A DNA stretch of 64,000 nucleotides, from positions 186,001 through 250,000 of the forward strand of contig JAWWNJ010000131.1 of assembly GCA_037176885.1 (NCBI GenBank). The letters run 5' to 3'. The notes under the pieces were generated by a model. The model was not told the origin of the DNA. It did not search any database and saw only the letters and a list, made by a program, of their open reading frames with translations. Both the position numbers and the translations under genes were made by a program. The stretch is from Favolaschia claudopus. Its lineage: Eukaryota; Basidiomycota; Agaricomycetes; Agaricales; Mycenaceae. Positions 22,973 through 36,400 of the stretch are shown here, one piece after another; the first letter of the stretch is position 1; each line of letters starts with the position of its first letter.

Positions 22973-25900
22973 ATGCTACCCTCTACAGCCCTTTGGTTTC
23001 TGGGTGAGTCCTGACTGTCATCGCTACTGAATCGGTCTAATACTTCGTACCAGCCGTCTTTCTCATCACCCGCGCGCATGCTCAATCCAACTCATCAACA
23101 CTTCCCGTAGGGTCGTGTACACCAACGATTCCTTGCAGTAACGGCGCTTGCTGCAATGGCGACTCGGGATTCTGCGGGTAAGCGTGATTTCTTCCCCTTT
23201 GCCCCTTTGCTCATTTTTTTTTGTATTTTGTCAGCTTCGGGCAAGCGTTCTGCAAACAAGTCTCCGAAGGCGGACCGTGCACGTCTAACTGCGACGCTCT
23301 CGCTGAGTGCGGGCCCAACGCAGCGCCCACAAATGTACGGCCGTATATAATTCACGCTTTCCCGTTGTGTTCATCCTGTCTCGATACCACAGTTCACTTG
23401 TCCTCTAAACGTTTGCTGTTCGCAAGTACGTGTTTGTTCTGTCTGCACAAGTCATGTTAGCTGATGTCCATTAATAGTTCGGGTTTTGCGGCACTACCGA
23501 AGGTACGTATCGCAATCCATGCATTCGTTCCTTCTCATTGTCTCCATGTCTTGATTGTTATTAACTCGTTTACTTTTGATTGAAAGAATTCTGCGGCACC
23601 GGATGTCAATCCAACTGCAGCCCTCCCGGCCCTGCATCTTGCGGCCCTGAACAGCAAAGCGCCCTCCATAGACGAATTGGGTATTACGAGGTACGGCCGT
23701 CTTTCCCTTAAGATTCGTCAAAATTGATTGAACTCGCGGTGTCGTAGGGATGGGCTGCGTCTCGTTCCTGCTCATACACACCTGAGATGATCTCCGCTGA
23801 CACTCTCACTCACAGTGAGTAATTCTCCTTCTTTTCTTTAGATTCTTTCTCTTCCAATCGACTGACCTTACCCCGTTCCAGTCAACTTCGCATTTGCACT
23901 CATCTCCGACTCATTCACGATCACCGAAATGTCTCCAGGCGACGCAGCGCTCTGGATCCGGACAACAGCATTAAAGAAGAACAATGTCGCGCTGAAGGTG
24001 TTTCTTTCAATTGGGGGCTGGAGTTTCAACGATCCTGTGAGTCAATCTGCATAGCCTTTTTCTTCGCATTCCTTTCTCGTGATTCTCCATTGCGTTTTTG
24101 AACGGGAACTGACTTCGACTGTATTTTGTTTTAGCCCACCTCACAAATTTTCAGTCAACTCGTGGGCAGCGACGCGAATACTGCGACGTTTATCGCAAGC
24201 GCTTTGAATACGTTGCAGGCGTATGGATTTGATGGGATTGGTATGCCTTTCCGTTGCACTTTCTCCTGAAGACTTGAATTCGTGTATAGATGTGGATTGG
24301 GAATATCCAGCCGCCTTCGATCGCGGCGGTTCTCCTGCCGATAAAGTACGTGTTTGTTCTGAGCTGCTCCACCGAGAGTAACCCTCCTCCAAGGCAAACT
24401 ATGTGACGTTCATGTCGAAAGTCAAAGCGGCCTTCGGGCCGAGAAATTATGGGCTTACTTTCACTGCTCCGTCGTCCTATTGGTGGGTGTGCTCTGCTTT
24501 CATCGTTCCTCCCCAGAAATGAAAGGAACAAGCTGATGATGAGATTAGGTACCTTCAGCACTTCGACCTGCCTGGACTCATGCAATATGCAGACTGGGTA
24601 AACGTGATGACGTATGATTTACACGGAGTACGTCGAATGCATTTCCTTCTCAGAAATCCTCGTGAACGGACGGCTTTGCTTTAGACCTGGGATGGAGTCG
24701 ATCCGTACATCGGATCGATTGTCCTCGCTCATACGAATCTGTGGGTCATACGACATATATCGCTCTACGTATCAAGCTAATTCCTATCAACCTTGTTCGT
24801 AGAACCGAGATCCAAGACACCCTCTCTCTTTTCAACAACGTCGGCATCGACCCCAGTAAGATCGTCCTCGGGATCGGGTTCTACGGACGATCGTTCCAAC
24901 TGGCTGATTCGGGATGTACCTCGCCTGGATGTGCTTTTGTTGGAGGTGCGGATCCGGGACCTTGTTCGGCGAATTCGGGGACGTTGATGTGGGTTTTGAT
25001 TCAATCTTTTCTAAGTCGTTCATAATCCACATATCAACTAATGGTGGATCACAGGTTCTCCGAGATTGAGACGATCATCGCGCAGAACGGGTTGAATCCA
25101 ATTTTCGATGAGGCGGCAGCCGTAAAGTATATAGTGTGGAATGATGACCAGTGGGTTAGCTATGGTAAGCTTTCGAGACTATTCTCTCGTTCGTCTTTGG
25201 AGCTCAATCGGAATTCTTCAGATGATGCACAGACGCTACAAATGAAAGTTCAATTTGCGAACTCCCGCTGCCTTGGGGGTAAGTGTCCTTTATTCCTGTC
25301 AGTATTCGCAAGTTCATGGTGTCTTCACTCCATCGAGGCACAATGATCTGGTCAGTGGACCAAGACGACATGCACTACACCGCCCTCAGTAGCCTCTACC
25401 CCGGCATCGATGTCAACAACCCCTCCGCCGTCGAATCCGGCGATCAATGCGCCATCACCGGCTGTGGACAAAGCTGTCCGGACGGCTGGGACACCCTCAC
25501 CACGCTCACCACCAACCCCGGCTCCGCCACATCATGCGATCCGAACTCCCCGGCGAAGCTCTGCTGTCCTTCGGGGAATGCACCCCAGAATTGTCATTGG
25601 ACAGGAGGCGGCGGGAGTACGTGTAATCCTGCGTGTGGGGTTGGAGAGTTAACATTGGCTACGGATCCGGTGGGAGGTGATGGGAATCCGACTTGTGCTC
25701 AGGGAACGAAAGCATTTTGTTGTCAGACAGGGCAGAATGATCCCACTGGATGTCACGCTACTGGTGAGTATACGCGTTTTTTTTAAATTAATGCCTAGTC
25801 CAATTTTCATCTGTTTTTATTAGCATGTGGCGAATCGAGCTCTACTTGCGCCTCGACCGACAGCTTCCTCACCTTTGTCAGACAGGGTAGTGACGATGGT

Positions 25901-28900
25901 GGAAGTTGCGCAGCTCTGAACTCGGACCCGATCATCATCAATAACGAGCCATGTCCGACAATCTGTAGTACAAATAACAAGCCGGTTTGCTGCGAGTCTA
26001 GCGGTGAGTTCCATATCTTGATGCGACCAACGAAATTTTGACGCTATAGTTAGTTATCTCTGCATATTCGAATGTGTGTAGCTTCATCTTCATCTTCCTA
26101 ACTTACTCAAAATTCTCCTTGTAGTGCCACTGGGTCGGAGATCTGCCCAACTGTTTGAACGCGGCATGTCCTACAGGACAAGTGGGAATTTGTGTGTTTT
26201 TTTCTCTTTCTTACTCAATACTTGAGCTCTGATTGAGAGTGCAGTTAGTGATATCCAAGGAGATGCTTCCCAGTCGTGCATCGGAGATGGGAGGCGGCTT
26301 TATTGCTGCAATCCGCCGAACAGTCAGTGTTTGCTCTTCATCTATGGTGATTCAGATCCTGAACTCTTGATACAGACGAGCAGTTCTTGCCCGTTCCAGA
26401 ATCATGGGTACTGCCCTCCCTGGATCCTACTCCTGGCGGACATGGAGTCCTCCAACCTGCGACTTTTACGGTTGACTTCGATGATGTGCGTTCTCATTCC
26501 TCGAAAAGAAAACCTTTGATTAATCGTTAAGATGATCAGAATATTGGTACCTCTGATACGAGTCAGACGGGTGCCGGCTCGAGTGGGGAATCTGATGATG
26601 GCAAGGAGAACGATAGTCCAGTAAGTTCTCGAATCCGTAGTGTTATCCATTTGATATTAATCATGGTTGAGTTTGGAGAAGTATTTATCTCGTCACCCAA
26701 CCCCGGTTCTGTCAGTTCATTGGATCTCGCCTCGGATTGGGTTATTCATGGCTGTGATCGCTCGAGTGATCAGCCGCAGGAGGTAAGTCGGATAATATTT
26801 CCTCCAGCAATATAACGAACCAATCCGCATGCAGGTTTTGGCGCACTGTTCGAAATCCTTGGACGGCGACGACTCAGGCTGTGGGCACGTATTCATCACT
26901 CAGGCTGAACATACAATAGTCCGTATGCCTACGACCTGCGGTCGCGGGCCATACGCCCGCGTTGTTTCCCTTGTTCCGCATGACGATCAAGATGCTTTGC
27001 CTTCTCATTTGCGAAGAGCGCTTCCAGAAAATGAACTCGTGTACTCGCTCAAGTTTGACTACGATTTCGCTGCCGTCCCAGATGCCAATGGGCCCATTTT
27101 GTAGGTTTTTTTTCATCGATTTGTATGTGATTGTCTCACTAAAATAATACAGGATGCGAGCGGATGTGGTATGTGACAAGCTAAACTTATTATGGCTTTC
27201 ATTTTATATCCGAATAGACCGACATGCCGGGATATTGGTGGGATTGGCTGCTCACCTATTTCTTCCGACACCTGAGCTAATATCACTGATCAGGAACGAG
27301 ATGATCAATACAGCACCGGACGAGGGTACAACTTCCACCAAGCGCTCCAACAGGAAGCGGGATTATCACCAGCCTGAAGAACTGGAGAGGCGTTGGTTCG
27401 GCACCTTTGCCCGCTGGGTAGAGAAACTCAACACCGTCAAGAATGGAAATAGTATCTCTCGGAACTTCCATTGGTCTGACACGGTATGTTAGCTTATTGA
27501 TTTCTTCTTGTATTTCTCAATTGACGCCTTTATTTTAGTATACAATTTTTCATCAGGAGGAGGTTCGTGTTTTCTCTGAGGTTGACTGCCCAGATTGATT
27601 CATCCCTTCGCAGTCGTGTCCGAACTTCAGCAGTAGTCTGGATATTACCGTGGCCGGCATGGCACAAGCCAACAGTCGTTTCGGCTACTATCTAGAAGCG
27701 ACGATAGTTCCTCCGGCAATTCAACAATGTTATGTATATCTTAGTGCGGGTGCAAGTGCGCAAGCCACCTTCACAATCACTGGTTTGGCCGAAGCCCATT
27801 TCGGAACGGAACGAGCAGAGATTATATCCTTTGGTTTCCCCGGTGTGAGTTGCAGTTCTGTTGTCCGTGCCTCATCTGAATATACTTCTCGTAGCTGTAC
27901 TATCCTGGTGCGTTTACCCATGTTAGATTATCGGAAATATTGAACCGATTCGAAAGGACTGTTGACACTGGGACCGAGTCTACATCTGTATGGAGAGTTG
28001 ACCGGTAAGAAGGAAAGAAAACATTCGTTACAACGGCTCAGTGACCGATCTGACAGGACAATTGAGCATGTCGGGGTCCTATAAGACTAGCGTGGGCTAT
28101 GAATTTCCCGTGCGTCTCTCAAATTGTATAAACTTTTTACTGACACACGTTCTATGACAGTCTATCGATTTGACCTTCGGCAAGGAAGACACAAACAACG
28201 ACGTGGAAGAGATATCGAATGGCGTGGACCCCAATTTCAACAACAACGGGTTTGACTACTCATTTGGAGCCAACGTGAATCTTGAAGGAGGTGTTGAGGC
28301 GAGTCTCAATGCACGCTGCCATGCTTTCTCTAACGCTCAAATAGGCTCATCTGGTGAGAGAATGTTCCTGGCAATTTTCGGCGTCTCATTCATCATGACA
28401 GGTTCCAAGTCTGCAGCTTGGCATCAGTGTTCTCGGTGAGTACCCGCAGTGATTTAATGCACCACAAGCTAACCGGATTCTTGGAATCAGGCGGCTCTGT
28501 GTTGGATGCGCAGGTGGGTGAAACCGAAATTGTCGCGACGTTGTTGATCTGATTTGGCTAGGTGTTTGCCGAGGCAGATATATACGCGGGAGTTGGTATC
28601 ACCGGAAGCGTCTCTACCGCGGTTGCTCCCAACTTCTGCGTCAATCCTGTAGGTCCCTGTTATGTTCAAATGATTGCTCAGCATCTAACTCTGGCTAGTA
28701 TTTTGGAGTTGATCTGAACGCCGGTATATCGACCCTGATTTTTGAATCGCGCGCGCCACTAACATATTGGTAGGACTCACTGGATCCGTGCTTTTCTGGC
28801 GGGATAATACTGTCAGCCATAGCTTTTACTCCGAACAGTTCCCCTTCGGGGGTGGATGCTTCAACTCTGCGGATCAAGCTTCCGGTTCTGGCAATTCAAG

Positions 28901-30657
28901 ACGTGGCGACACTTTCAGCAGCAAAAATGCAACAGGCTCACCCCTAGCCATATCTCATCGTTCCCCGTACTCTGCATACACTGCTTATGAGAACGTCACC
29001 CAAAAATGGATCACGCCTCCCACTCTTCCGATCGAGGTTCGTCCCGAGCTATCCAGGATCTCGAAACGCGGGGTCCCCTTCCTGCCCGGGAACCTCTTCT
29101 GCCCAGACGTCGGCAGCAAGATCGTCAGCAGCGATGATGCATCAGACTGTATGTTTTACTCGGACGCAGACGATAACGATCCAGAAGGCCCCAGCATCTT
29201 GTCGCGTTCAGTCTTGAAACCCGAGATTGAGTCAGATTTCGACAATACCACATCCTCTGGCCCATTCCATGTGTTTGCCAGCAGAGCCAGCAGGGAGGCT
29301 GGGATGTGGCGGTGCAAAGATCTTGACGTTCCTATCCCTGTGTACGGCGATACACCGATAATAGCCTACTACGATTTAGCAAATCCGGCATCCCTTGATC
29401 CAACAGTCATCGATCATATTCCTGTCCCCGTGAATCTTGGAAGGATGCCCAATGGGGAACGTTATCTGTCTGTCCCCAAAGGACATGGCAATACGATAAT
29501 TTACGCTCGGTACGGAATCTTCTTCCGAATTTTTTATTCACACTCAAGTTTTCGCAGAGAGCATCCCTACGAAGCCTCGATGGGTATGTGTCGCTTACCT
29601 TTCTCATAATTGGGCCTCAACCGATCTTCGAAGCTTCGGTCTTCATTGATTACCTTATCCTTCAAACTGATTTGTGGCAAAACGCAAACAATGACGCCAA
29701 GTTTTGTCCTTGGGTTACAGAGAATTTGAAGAACGCTCCGACGGCGTACAGCCCGGCCGGGTTTGGCGGAAAGTCACTGTTCGCTATGCTGGGAACTTGT
29801 TACCCCAGCAATGCGGGCGGTACCCCGATGGCAATCTATGAACAGGTCGACCATTTTTACTTTTGCGCATCGTGTTTCTGACTGGATGTTTCCCTTTAGA
29901 GCGCCAATATCATGAAACGTACTGCATTCTTTGACATGGAGCACCAGCTTAACCAGTATTCTTTCAAAGCGTCACCTTTTAGAAGTGACAAGAATTTCAA
30001 GACATATTGCCCAAAGAAACAAATAGCTGTTATGCGTTCAGCTGCGGGTATACCTTCGTTCCTGAACAGGTTTGAGATTAGGGATATCTTTCTCAATATG
30101 AATACTTGCGTGCGGGGTGTTTGGTCGCAGTGGGCTACTGCATATCAGGCAATGAGTTTTCACTTCTCATTTCCACCCACTATAATCTGACGTTGGCTTT
30201 CCAGAACTCGAACGTGGACGCGCCAAATCGGGCGAATGTCAACGTTCCGAATCTTTATGACAACTGGATTCACCTGGCGAGGATTATTTTCAGCTGAATC
30301 GTCTTCCCAAGTTTGCTCATCAAAATTTGGATAGGTCGTTGCTAACGTCCCAACATTCGTTCGGAATTCAGTGCAGCATCTTATTCCGCTATACAACAAG
30401 GGCCAAACAACAGCAGCCACGGTTGATCTCTCCTTCCCCGTTCTACTGGATACGGTGTGTTATAATGTTAACCCACCTTTCACAAACCTCAAGTGTTCCA
30501 GGTACAATTCACTCGTAACGGCGGCCCTGTACAGAATGTGCAAATTGATCCCAATTCATATGCATCTGGGGTAGCTGTTACGCAAGCCGACCTTACGGCG
30601 CAAATTTTCAATCAAATTCAAGACATCAATTGGATCAATTCCCTTCCGTTTCATTAG
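22973..30657 (+). CDS. Very large secreted GH18 chitinase, killer-toxin-like architecture
   Basis: A gene of some 7.7 kb with about 25-30 short introns; the predicted product is roughly 1,700 residues, which I did not count exactly. It begins MLPSTALWFLAVFLITRAHA (signal peptide). A hevein-type chitin-binding domain (CBM18, CCSQFGFCGTTEEFCGTGC) follows, then a GH18 domain with VFLSIGGWSF and the catalytic FDGIDVDWEYP (DxxDxDxE complete, split by an intron near 24241). Cys-rich repeats follow to about 26330, then a long C-terminal region of unknown fold with alternating acidic and beta-rich stretches, ending at TAG 30655-30657. Signal peptide, CBM18, GH18 and a long tail is the layout of subgroup-C chitinases related to yeast killer-toxin subunits, though LysM domains, usual there, are encoded in the neighbouring gene instead. 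It probably degrades chitin outside the cell. Confidence 0.85.
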
Positions 30658-31343
30658 CTTGGGTCACCACCTCGAGCATGAATACCACATACTGCGCAGT
30701 AATAATCGTACCTGAGCAGCGCGTTAGAATCTATATATGATACTGTTTTCAAGGTTTCACCTAGGCCATACGATTCTTGAGATGATCTCACACCTTCTGT
30801 CATTTCGGAAACCCAGAAAGAGTGTCGGTACGTTGGAGGCGAAGAGATTTTACGAATGCCGTACCCATTCAGGGATGGACCTATTTCCCATCAACTGAAG
30901 ATATATGTGTTGTCTCACGTGATCGCGTCTGGACGCGGATCTATGTATTCCCCTCCTGCAGCTTGTAACTTCGTTGAATAAAAGCTTGTTGGGTGCTCGA
31001 GAGCTTCAAATCGTTCGAGTTGATGAAATGAATAAATTACTATAGCGATACCTAGATTTCTAGGATTTAAAATCCTTGGAAGGCAAGAGTGATCATGCAT
31101 CAACGAACGGGGTCAACGAATCAAAACAGGAAGACATGTGCTTCGGGTCCGAGTAGCGGGTACGAAGACATTATATACTTATACAGATATTGAACAGAGA
31201 TGCTTTTGTCCGTATTTCTTTTCGTCGTAACGAGATGAGGCGGAAAGACCAATTGGGTGCATAGATCATCACGATGATCGACCTCCAAGCGCTGGCAGCT
31301 GAGGCAAAGATGTGCTCCAGACTCGGGAGCTAGCACGCCACCT
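30658..31343. other. Intergenic, no gene recognised
   Basis: Holds the 3' flanks of the convergent chitinase and hypothetical genes. A half-palindrome TCACGTGATCGCGTC lies near 30915, similar to the 18-bp palindrome at 17775. Confidence 0.5.
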
Positions 31344-32561
31344 CTATACGCCATAGTAGATATACGCCGCCCCTGGATACCCCACCTCACCCTCGTAAGT
31401 AAACACCCGCACCGGACCGACCCTGCTCATCGCATACTCAGCACGCTCATCCTCCGAGTCGTAATACCGAACCCCATAAAAATCCTCCTCGTCTGTCCGC
31501 GGTAAGCACGTCTTCGCGCGAGCAGGCTTCGTATACCTCCGTGGAAGTAGTATTTCTGTTGCGGAGGGCCGGGGAGGAGGCGGGGGAGGAGGGTGGGTGC
31601 GGAGTAGGGGTAGAGGAGATGGTTGGAGGGGAGGGGGATGAGGATGTTGGCTTCGGGGATGGCGATTTGGGAGAGGGGTGTGGGCGGGGGCATTGATTGC
31701 TGTACCGGGATGGTTGAAGGAACATTTGTTAATTGGCATCGATAAGGGGTAGGATGAAGGCTTACAGAGTAATAGGGATGGGGGCTCCAGGGTTCAAATG
31801 GAACGACAGGCGTGGCATTGTTGTAGCCCTATGGTGAATTTGTTAAGGAAAAGAAGGACGAGACGGCGAAGAGCGACTCACGGTGTATGCGCCCGGGTGA
31901 GACCACGGCTCATACTTCACGTCCGCCGTGCTGATATCGTAAATTGAAAGCTGATGATCCCCTGGCGCTGCGTGGCGACTTTCAGTAATCTCAGCGTGAA
32001 TCTACATAAATTCACGGGTGAGTGAAAATACGAAGCGGTCAAACGCAATAACTAACCGGCACTTCGTCACATGCGCAGGTCGACGTTTGTGGTGCGACGT
32101 TGTCCGTAGATTCCTTCTGGGACCACATACGTGAGTCAATGAACCGCGAACGAATATCTATTATGAATCTCACCTCTACGTTATCGTAGATTGCGGCCAT
32201 GGGTGGCACCGACGCATCAACAATCACCGATGCCACCTCAATATCGTCGGCGTCGAGAAGAATCTGCGAGAGTTCATATTAGCGAAAGCCCTGATGGCGT
32301 CACCCACAACTCACCTCGCTCTCTCGCAGGGTGGCATACGGCTTGGGCTCAGACTTTGATCGTAGTCTCTTCGAACGAAGACGGCGCGAGACCGACTCAG
32401 GGCCGTCCTTCGATGGCTCCATAGCGGTCACTGCATCGATAGTATTTGTTGCCTAAAACGACGGTGAGGTTCCCGTTGACGCGTGAATAGATGTCAGGAA
32501 AACTCACGTCGCCAAAAGGACCAGCGAAACGACGCGTCGCGTTCTTCATGGTTGAAGTCAT
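31344..32561 (-). CDS. Hypothetical protein, acidic/Pro-rich
   Basis: About eight exons on the minus strand. The start at 32561 encodes MTSTMKNATRRFAGPFGD and the end at 31344 encodes YPGAAYIYYGV. Exons are linked by clean GT-AG introns in phase. A basic SRRLRSKRLRSKS stretch near residue 45 could be a nuclear localisation signal. It is followed by an acidic LLDADDIEVASVIVDA segment, Tyr/Pro-rich exons (PWSPHPYYS) and a proline-rich block (PPPTPLSQIAIPEANILIPL). No enzyme motif or signal peptide. A nuclear regulator is possible; I do not recognise the family. Confidence 0.6.
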
Positions 32562-32641
32562 TTGATAAGCGGAAGAGAGGAGTGGCTCAATCTGGTGTTT
32601 GTGGTAGGAGTGAGAAAGATGCGTTTCCTTTGATGCGCTCT

Positions 32642-32650
32642 CTTTATATA
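32642..32650 (-). promoter_or_regulatory. TATA-like box of the hypothetical gene
   Basis: TATATAAAG on the minus strand lies about 80 bases upstream of the ATG at 32561. Confidence 0.5.
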
Positions 32651-33427
32651 CCTATTCAAGCGCTTCCTTTGTGCGAGAGTAAACAATCGGAAAATAGCCG
32701 ATTGACCGGCGCTTTGCCACCGTAGAGAACAATGCGCTGGCCGATGTCGTCACCTCCGGCTCCGGTGAGCTGATGACGCGGTGAAGGAGAGGGCAGTGGA
32801 AGGGCACAAGCCGATCGTCGATGCCGTTCCCCGTCAAAAAGTACCATACCCCACACAGGCGCGGATCAACTCCCCCTCCACCCGAGTCGGCGGCGATGCG
32901 CTGGGTAAACGGATGATGGACGAGAAATGAGCGAAGGCGAGGCGCCGGCGAGTAATGGCGTCGCCGCCGACATACTTCATCGTCATGACTCAATCGTGCT
33001 CGGGCAGGGGGAGTAGAGAACGAGAGGCGAGCGCAGAAAGTGTCGACAGAAGCACAGACGGCAAGCGAGGAGGGAGACAGGGAAGAGACCCATGCACAGG
33101 TCGGATCGGATCGTATCGCCACCAGCGAAAGACGCGAGATCGCCCTCGTCCCGCCCCCCGCCTTCGTACAGTGCGATTAGCGCGTGAGTAGAGCCCGACG
33201 ACTCTCCCCTTCCTTCCCAAAGCCACCTCCTTTCCTTCCTTCCACAACTCCGTCCTCCTCGTTCCTCAGGGTCCTTCCATCCCTGCATGGTCTCGCGGAC
33301 TCAGCCGTCGACAGCTGGCGTCGTGCAGTGAGTACTAAGACGAAAGCGCGGCGAAGGGCGGAAGTATTAGCAAAGAAACGAGGCGGGTGTCGGTGAGCTC
33401 GCGTGGAGGGTTGGAGATGTTGTTGGA
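32651..33427. other. No gene recognised; repeat-like GC-rich DNA
   Basis: Open frames occur on both strands with low-complexity composition. Pieces (for example ATCGCCACCAGCGAAAG and TATTAGCAAAGAAACGAG) resemble stretches near 54435 and 55140, so this may be part of a dispersed repeat. I do not support a gene. Confidence 0.4.
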
Positions 33428-33432
33428 TACAA

Positions 33433-36400
33433 TTGGGTATGGGCATTGCCCTGGCCGAATGCGGCATGTTTGTACCTGTTTGTTTCCCAGGAGACCTTGG
33501 TTCCACTTTTGCAAAGGTTTCACCGCCCGAAAGACGGGTTGTACCTCTTAGTACCACTGAAGTAAAATGTTCCTAAGAGGCATAAAAATAAAAGTTATCC
33601 CTTTTTGTACACCCTCCCTCAACCTCCATCTCAAATCCGGTGCATTTTTTCAACCCTACACCACCTCAAGGGAAAGGCAAAGGAAAATTACCAATCCAAG
33701 GGATAACATCTGAGGAGGCTCGCTAACAAAGTATTTTCCCCCGCCAAGTCGAAAGGTTAGGGTGAGTTTTGATTAAACGATGAATTTTATGCTGTTGACC
33801 TTCAAAACGCGTGAGGTCACAGATGTCACACTTGTGATCTATCTGCAAGACGCGTCTCTCCTTATTGGCTTCCCTCTCATATTGCTCTCTGTCAACGTCT
33901 CCTGCTTTCCTCTCATTCTTTCGATGTTCTTGCACGATGCCCGCACTTTCCAGACGCCAAAAGGCAGCTAAACGACGTATCAATGACTGTGCTGATGATC
34001 AGACTGTTTCGTCCGCCGAAGACGTGGAGAACGTTGACCCGGTTCAAGATGCCGCTCCCATGGAGGACACTACGAATCAGCCGAGGAAGAAGGCGACTCT
34101 ACGGACCCAGCTGGCCGAAAAAGAAGCAGAAGTTGATGCATTAGAAGCGACGATCTCGGAGCTCTCATCTGACCTCCAACAACTCCGTTCCGCCTTCCAC
34201 CATTTGTCCAATGAAAATATCACTCTTCGAGCCAAACAGGATGTCCTCTCCGCCACCAATCGCTCTCTTATATCTCTGAAACGCAAGGCCGATACTAGCT
34301 CTCGTGAGGAACTCACACGTCGCCGCAAACGAATTTGTCGATTGGAGAATGACCGTAAATCGGCAAACAGCTCTCATGCCCTTTCCTTCAACACCCTCCA
34401 ACGTGCTCTCGATGATAAATCTGCTCAAATACTCACTCTTGAACATAAACTTGCTCTTGCCGACACTCGTATTCAGTCTCATGATGCTATCTTACTATCC
34501 TTGCAATCAGCTCTTCAACAAACACAATCAGCTTTGAACGGAACTCGTCAACGACTCTATGCTTCTCAGAAGAAGGCCTCTCGCGCACAGTCATCGCTAC
34601 AGGCTGTTCAGAAAGATTACAACAAGTTGAGGGTTTGGAATCCGAAGGACGGCTCGGAGTATAGCGCTGCGGCACGAAAGTTGGGGCGAGACTTGACGCA
34701 GACTGGCTGTGCAGCAGGGAAGGTCGAATTTGCGGTCAGAGCTTGTGCAGAGGCGTTTGGAATCATGATTCGCGGTCGTCTCATGAGCCGCCGCACAGTG
34801 GGACGTATTATCGACGAAGGCGGCACCTTCAGTGAACTCCAGCTGGCGCGGGAAATTCTGAATGCACCAGGTACGCCCGATTTGTATCTGAATTCGAATG
34901 ATATGTTTATTAAATCTGCAGGATTTGTCGAAAGCTCAGACGGCACGTCATACCGGGGAATCAACGTCGAAGGACGGCATATCACCCTGCAAGTCCCCTC
35001 TTATGCCCCCGATGCCGACGACAGCGATCAATCAACCTGGACGCATCGGACCCGCTTCTGGGAAGTCGCTCCGGCTCTCGATCACACGGCCAAGCGCCAA
35101 TTTGAAGGAACTCGCGAGGCGGCAACCCGGACTAGCGAGCTTTATTCCAACAGTCCATTTGCCGAGCAGGAGGGGCGGACAATGGACTCTGACGAGTATT
35201 GGAGAAAGAAGTTGGGGGAAGGGCGGGATCACGCGGCCGATGGCAAGCGAGCATTTGCATATTCCGATGAGCACAAGACGGACGTTGTCATCCGAGACTT
35301 GGGCCGAAGCGCAATGGAGGACCCCGAGCTTCTCACCGGTGAAATTCTGCTAACAATGTCAAAATTATCGAACGAAGATCTACAGAATGCCGGAAATATT
35401 ACAGCAGATGAACTTGCATCCTTGTGAGTGCTATCATACACCGCTCAGACCTTTTAAACTTGTCTACAGACCGACGGAAAAGCGAAGCGAACTGTTAGGG
35501 AAGGCTCTCGAGAAAGAACTCGGGCAAGACCGGTTTTCGGCACTGACTTCCGAGGAGCAAAGCAACTTGACGACACATTTCTTCGGCGGGTGCTGTATGC
35601 ACAAAGACTCGAATGTTCTCAAACACGGTTATGTTGCGGTTCAGCGCCTCTACAAGACTCACAATATTCCACCTCCAGTCTTGTTGCCGAACAAGGCCAA
35701 TGGTGCTACTATTGCGCTAGGTGACGACTCGGACAGTGCCGCCGTGAAGAATGCAGTCGACGACAGTTCAGCCGGTGCCATCAAGCTCTTACAGTTGATG
35801 GGCGCACTCTTTCGTCACAAGGATCGCATCCGAGGCTATCAGGATCGGTCCGCGCTTTTCTTGCGCAAGGAGAAGGAAGAGATGTTCGGCATAAAAGAGG
35901 CAGGTAAATTTCCTGATGTCTCAAACACGCGTTACGGTTGCTATACCTGGGCGGCGGTCGAGGTTGTCTGTTATCCGCAGGTTTTCCAAGGGCTTGTTGA
36001 GGACGCGATCAGCAGCAAGACGAAAGCTGGTGCTGCGAACAATGTCGAAAAGAATATTCTCCTGGCACTCGACTGCAAAGCGACAATGACTGAATTGGTT
36101 GCCTTGGCGCTCTATGGTGTATCAGTCTCTTGGCCTTACATGGCGCAAGTTCGTGGAAAATCTGGCGAAATGGTTAATCTTCTCTCCCTGACCCCACTTC
36201 ACCGGAAACTGCCGACCTTCTGCGCGCACATTGCCGCCAACCCCCTCATCTTCTTCGACTCGTCAACGCCCCAAGATCAGCTCACGATTGACGGAAAGCC
36301 TTTCCTGAACGATCGCCTCCTGGACGCAATCTCTATAATCAAATCCGACCTCCCCAACCTTGCTCTTGTAATCTCCACCTTGTTCTCTGGCTGTGACGGC

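Noticed and set aside
22973..30657. Splitting the chitinase into two genes near 26330
   Set aside because: Exons continue in phase, with no promoter, ATG or stop between the Cys-rich and C-terminal parts, although transcripts are needed for certainty.
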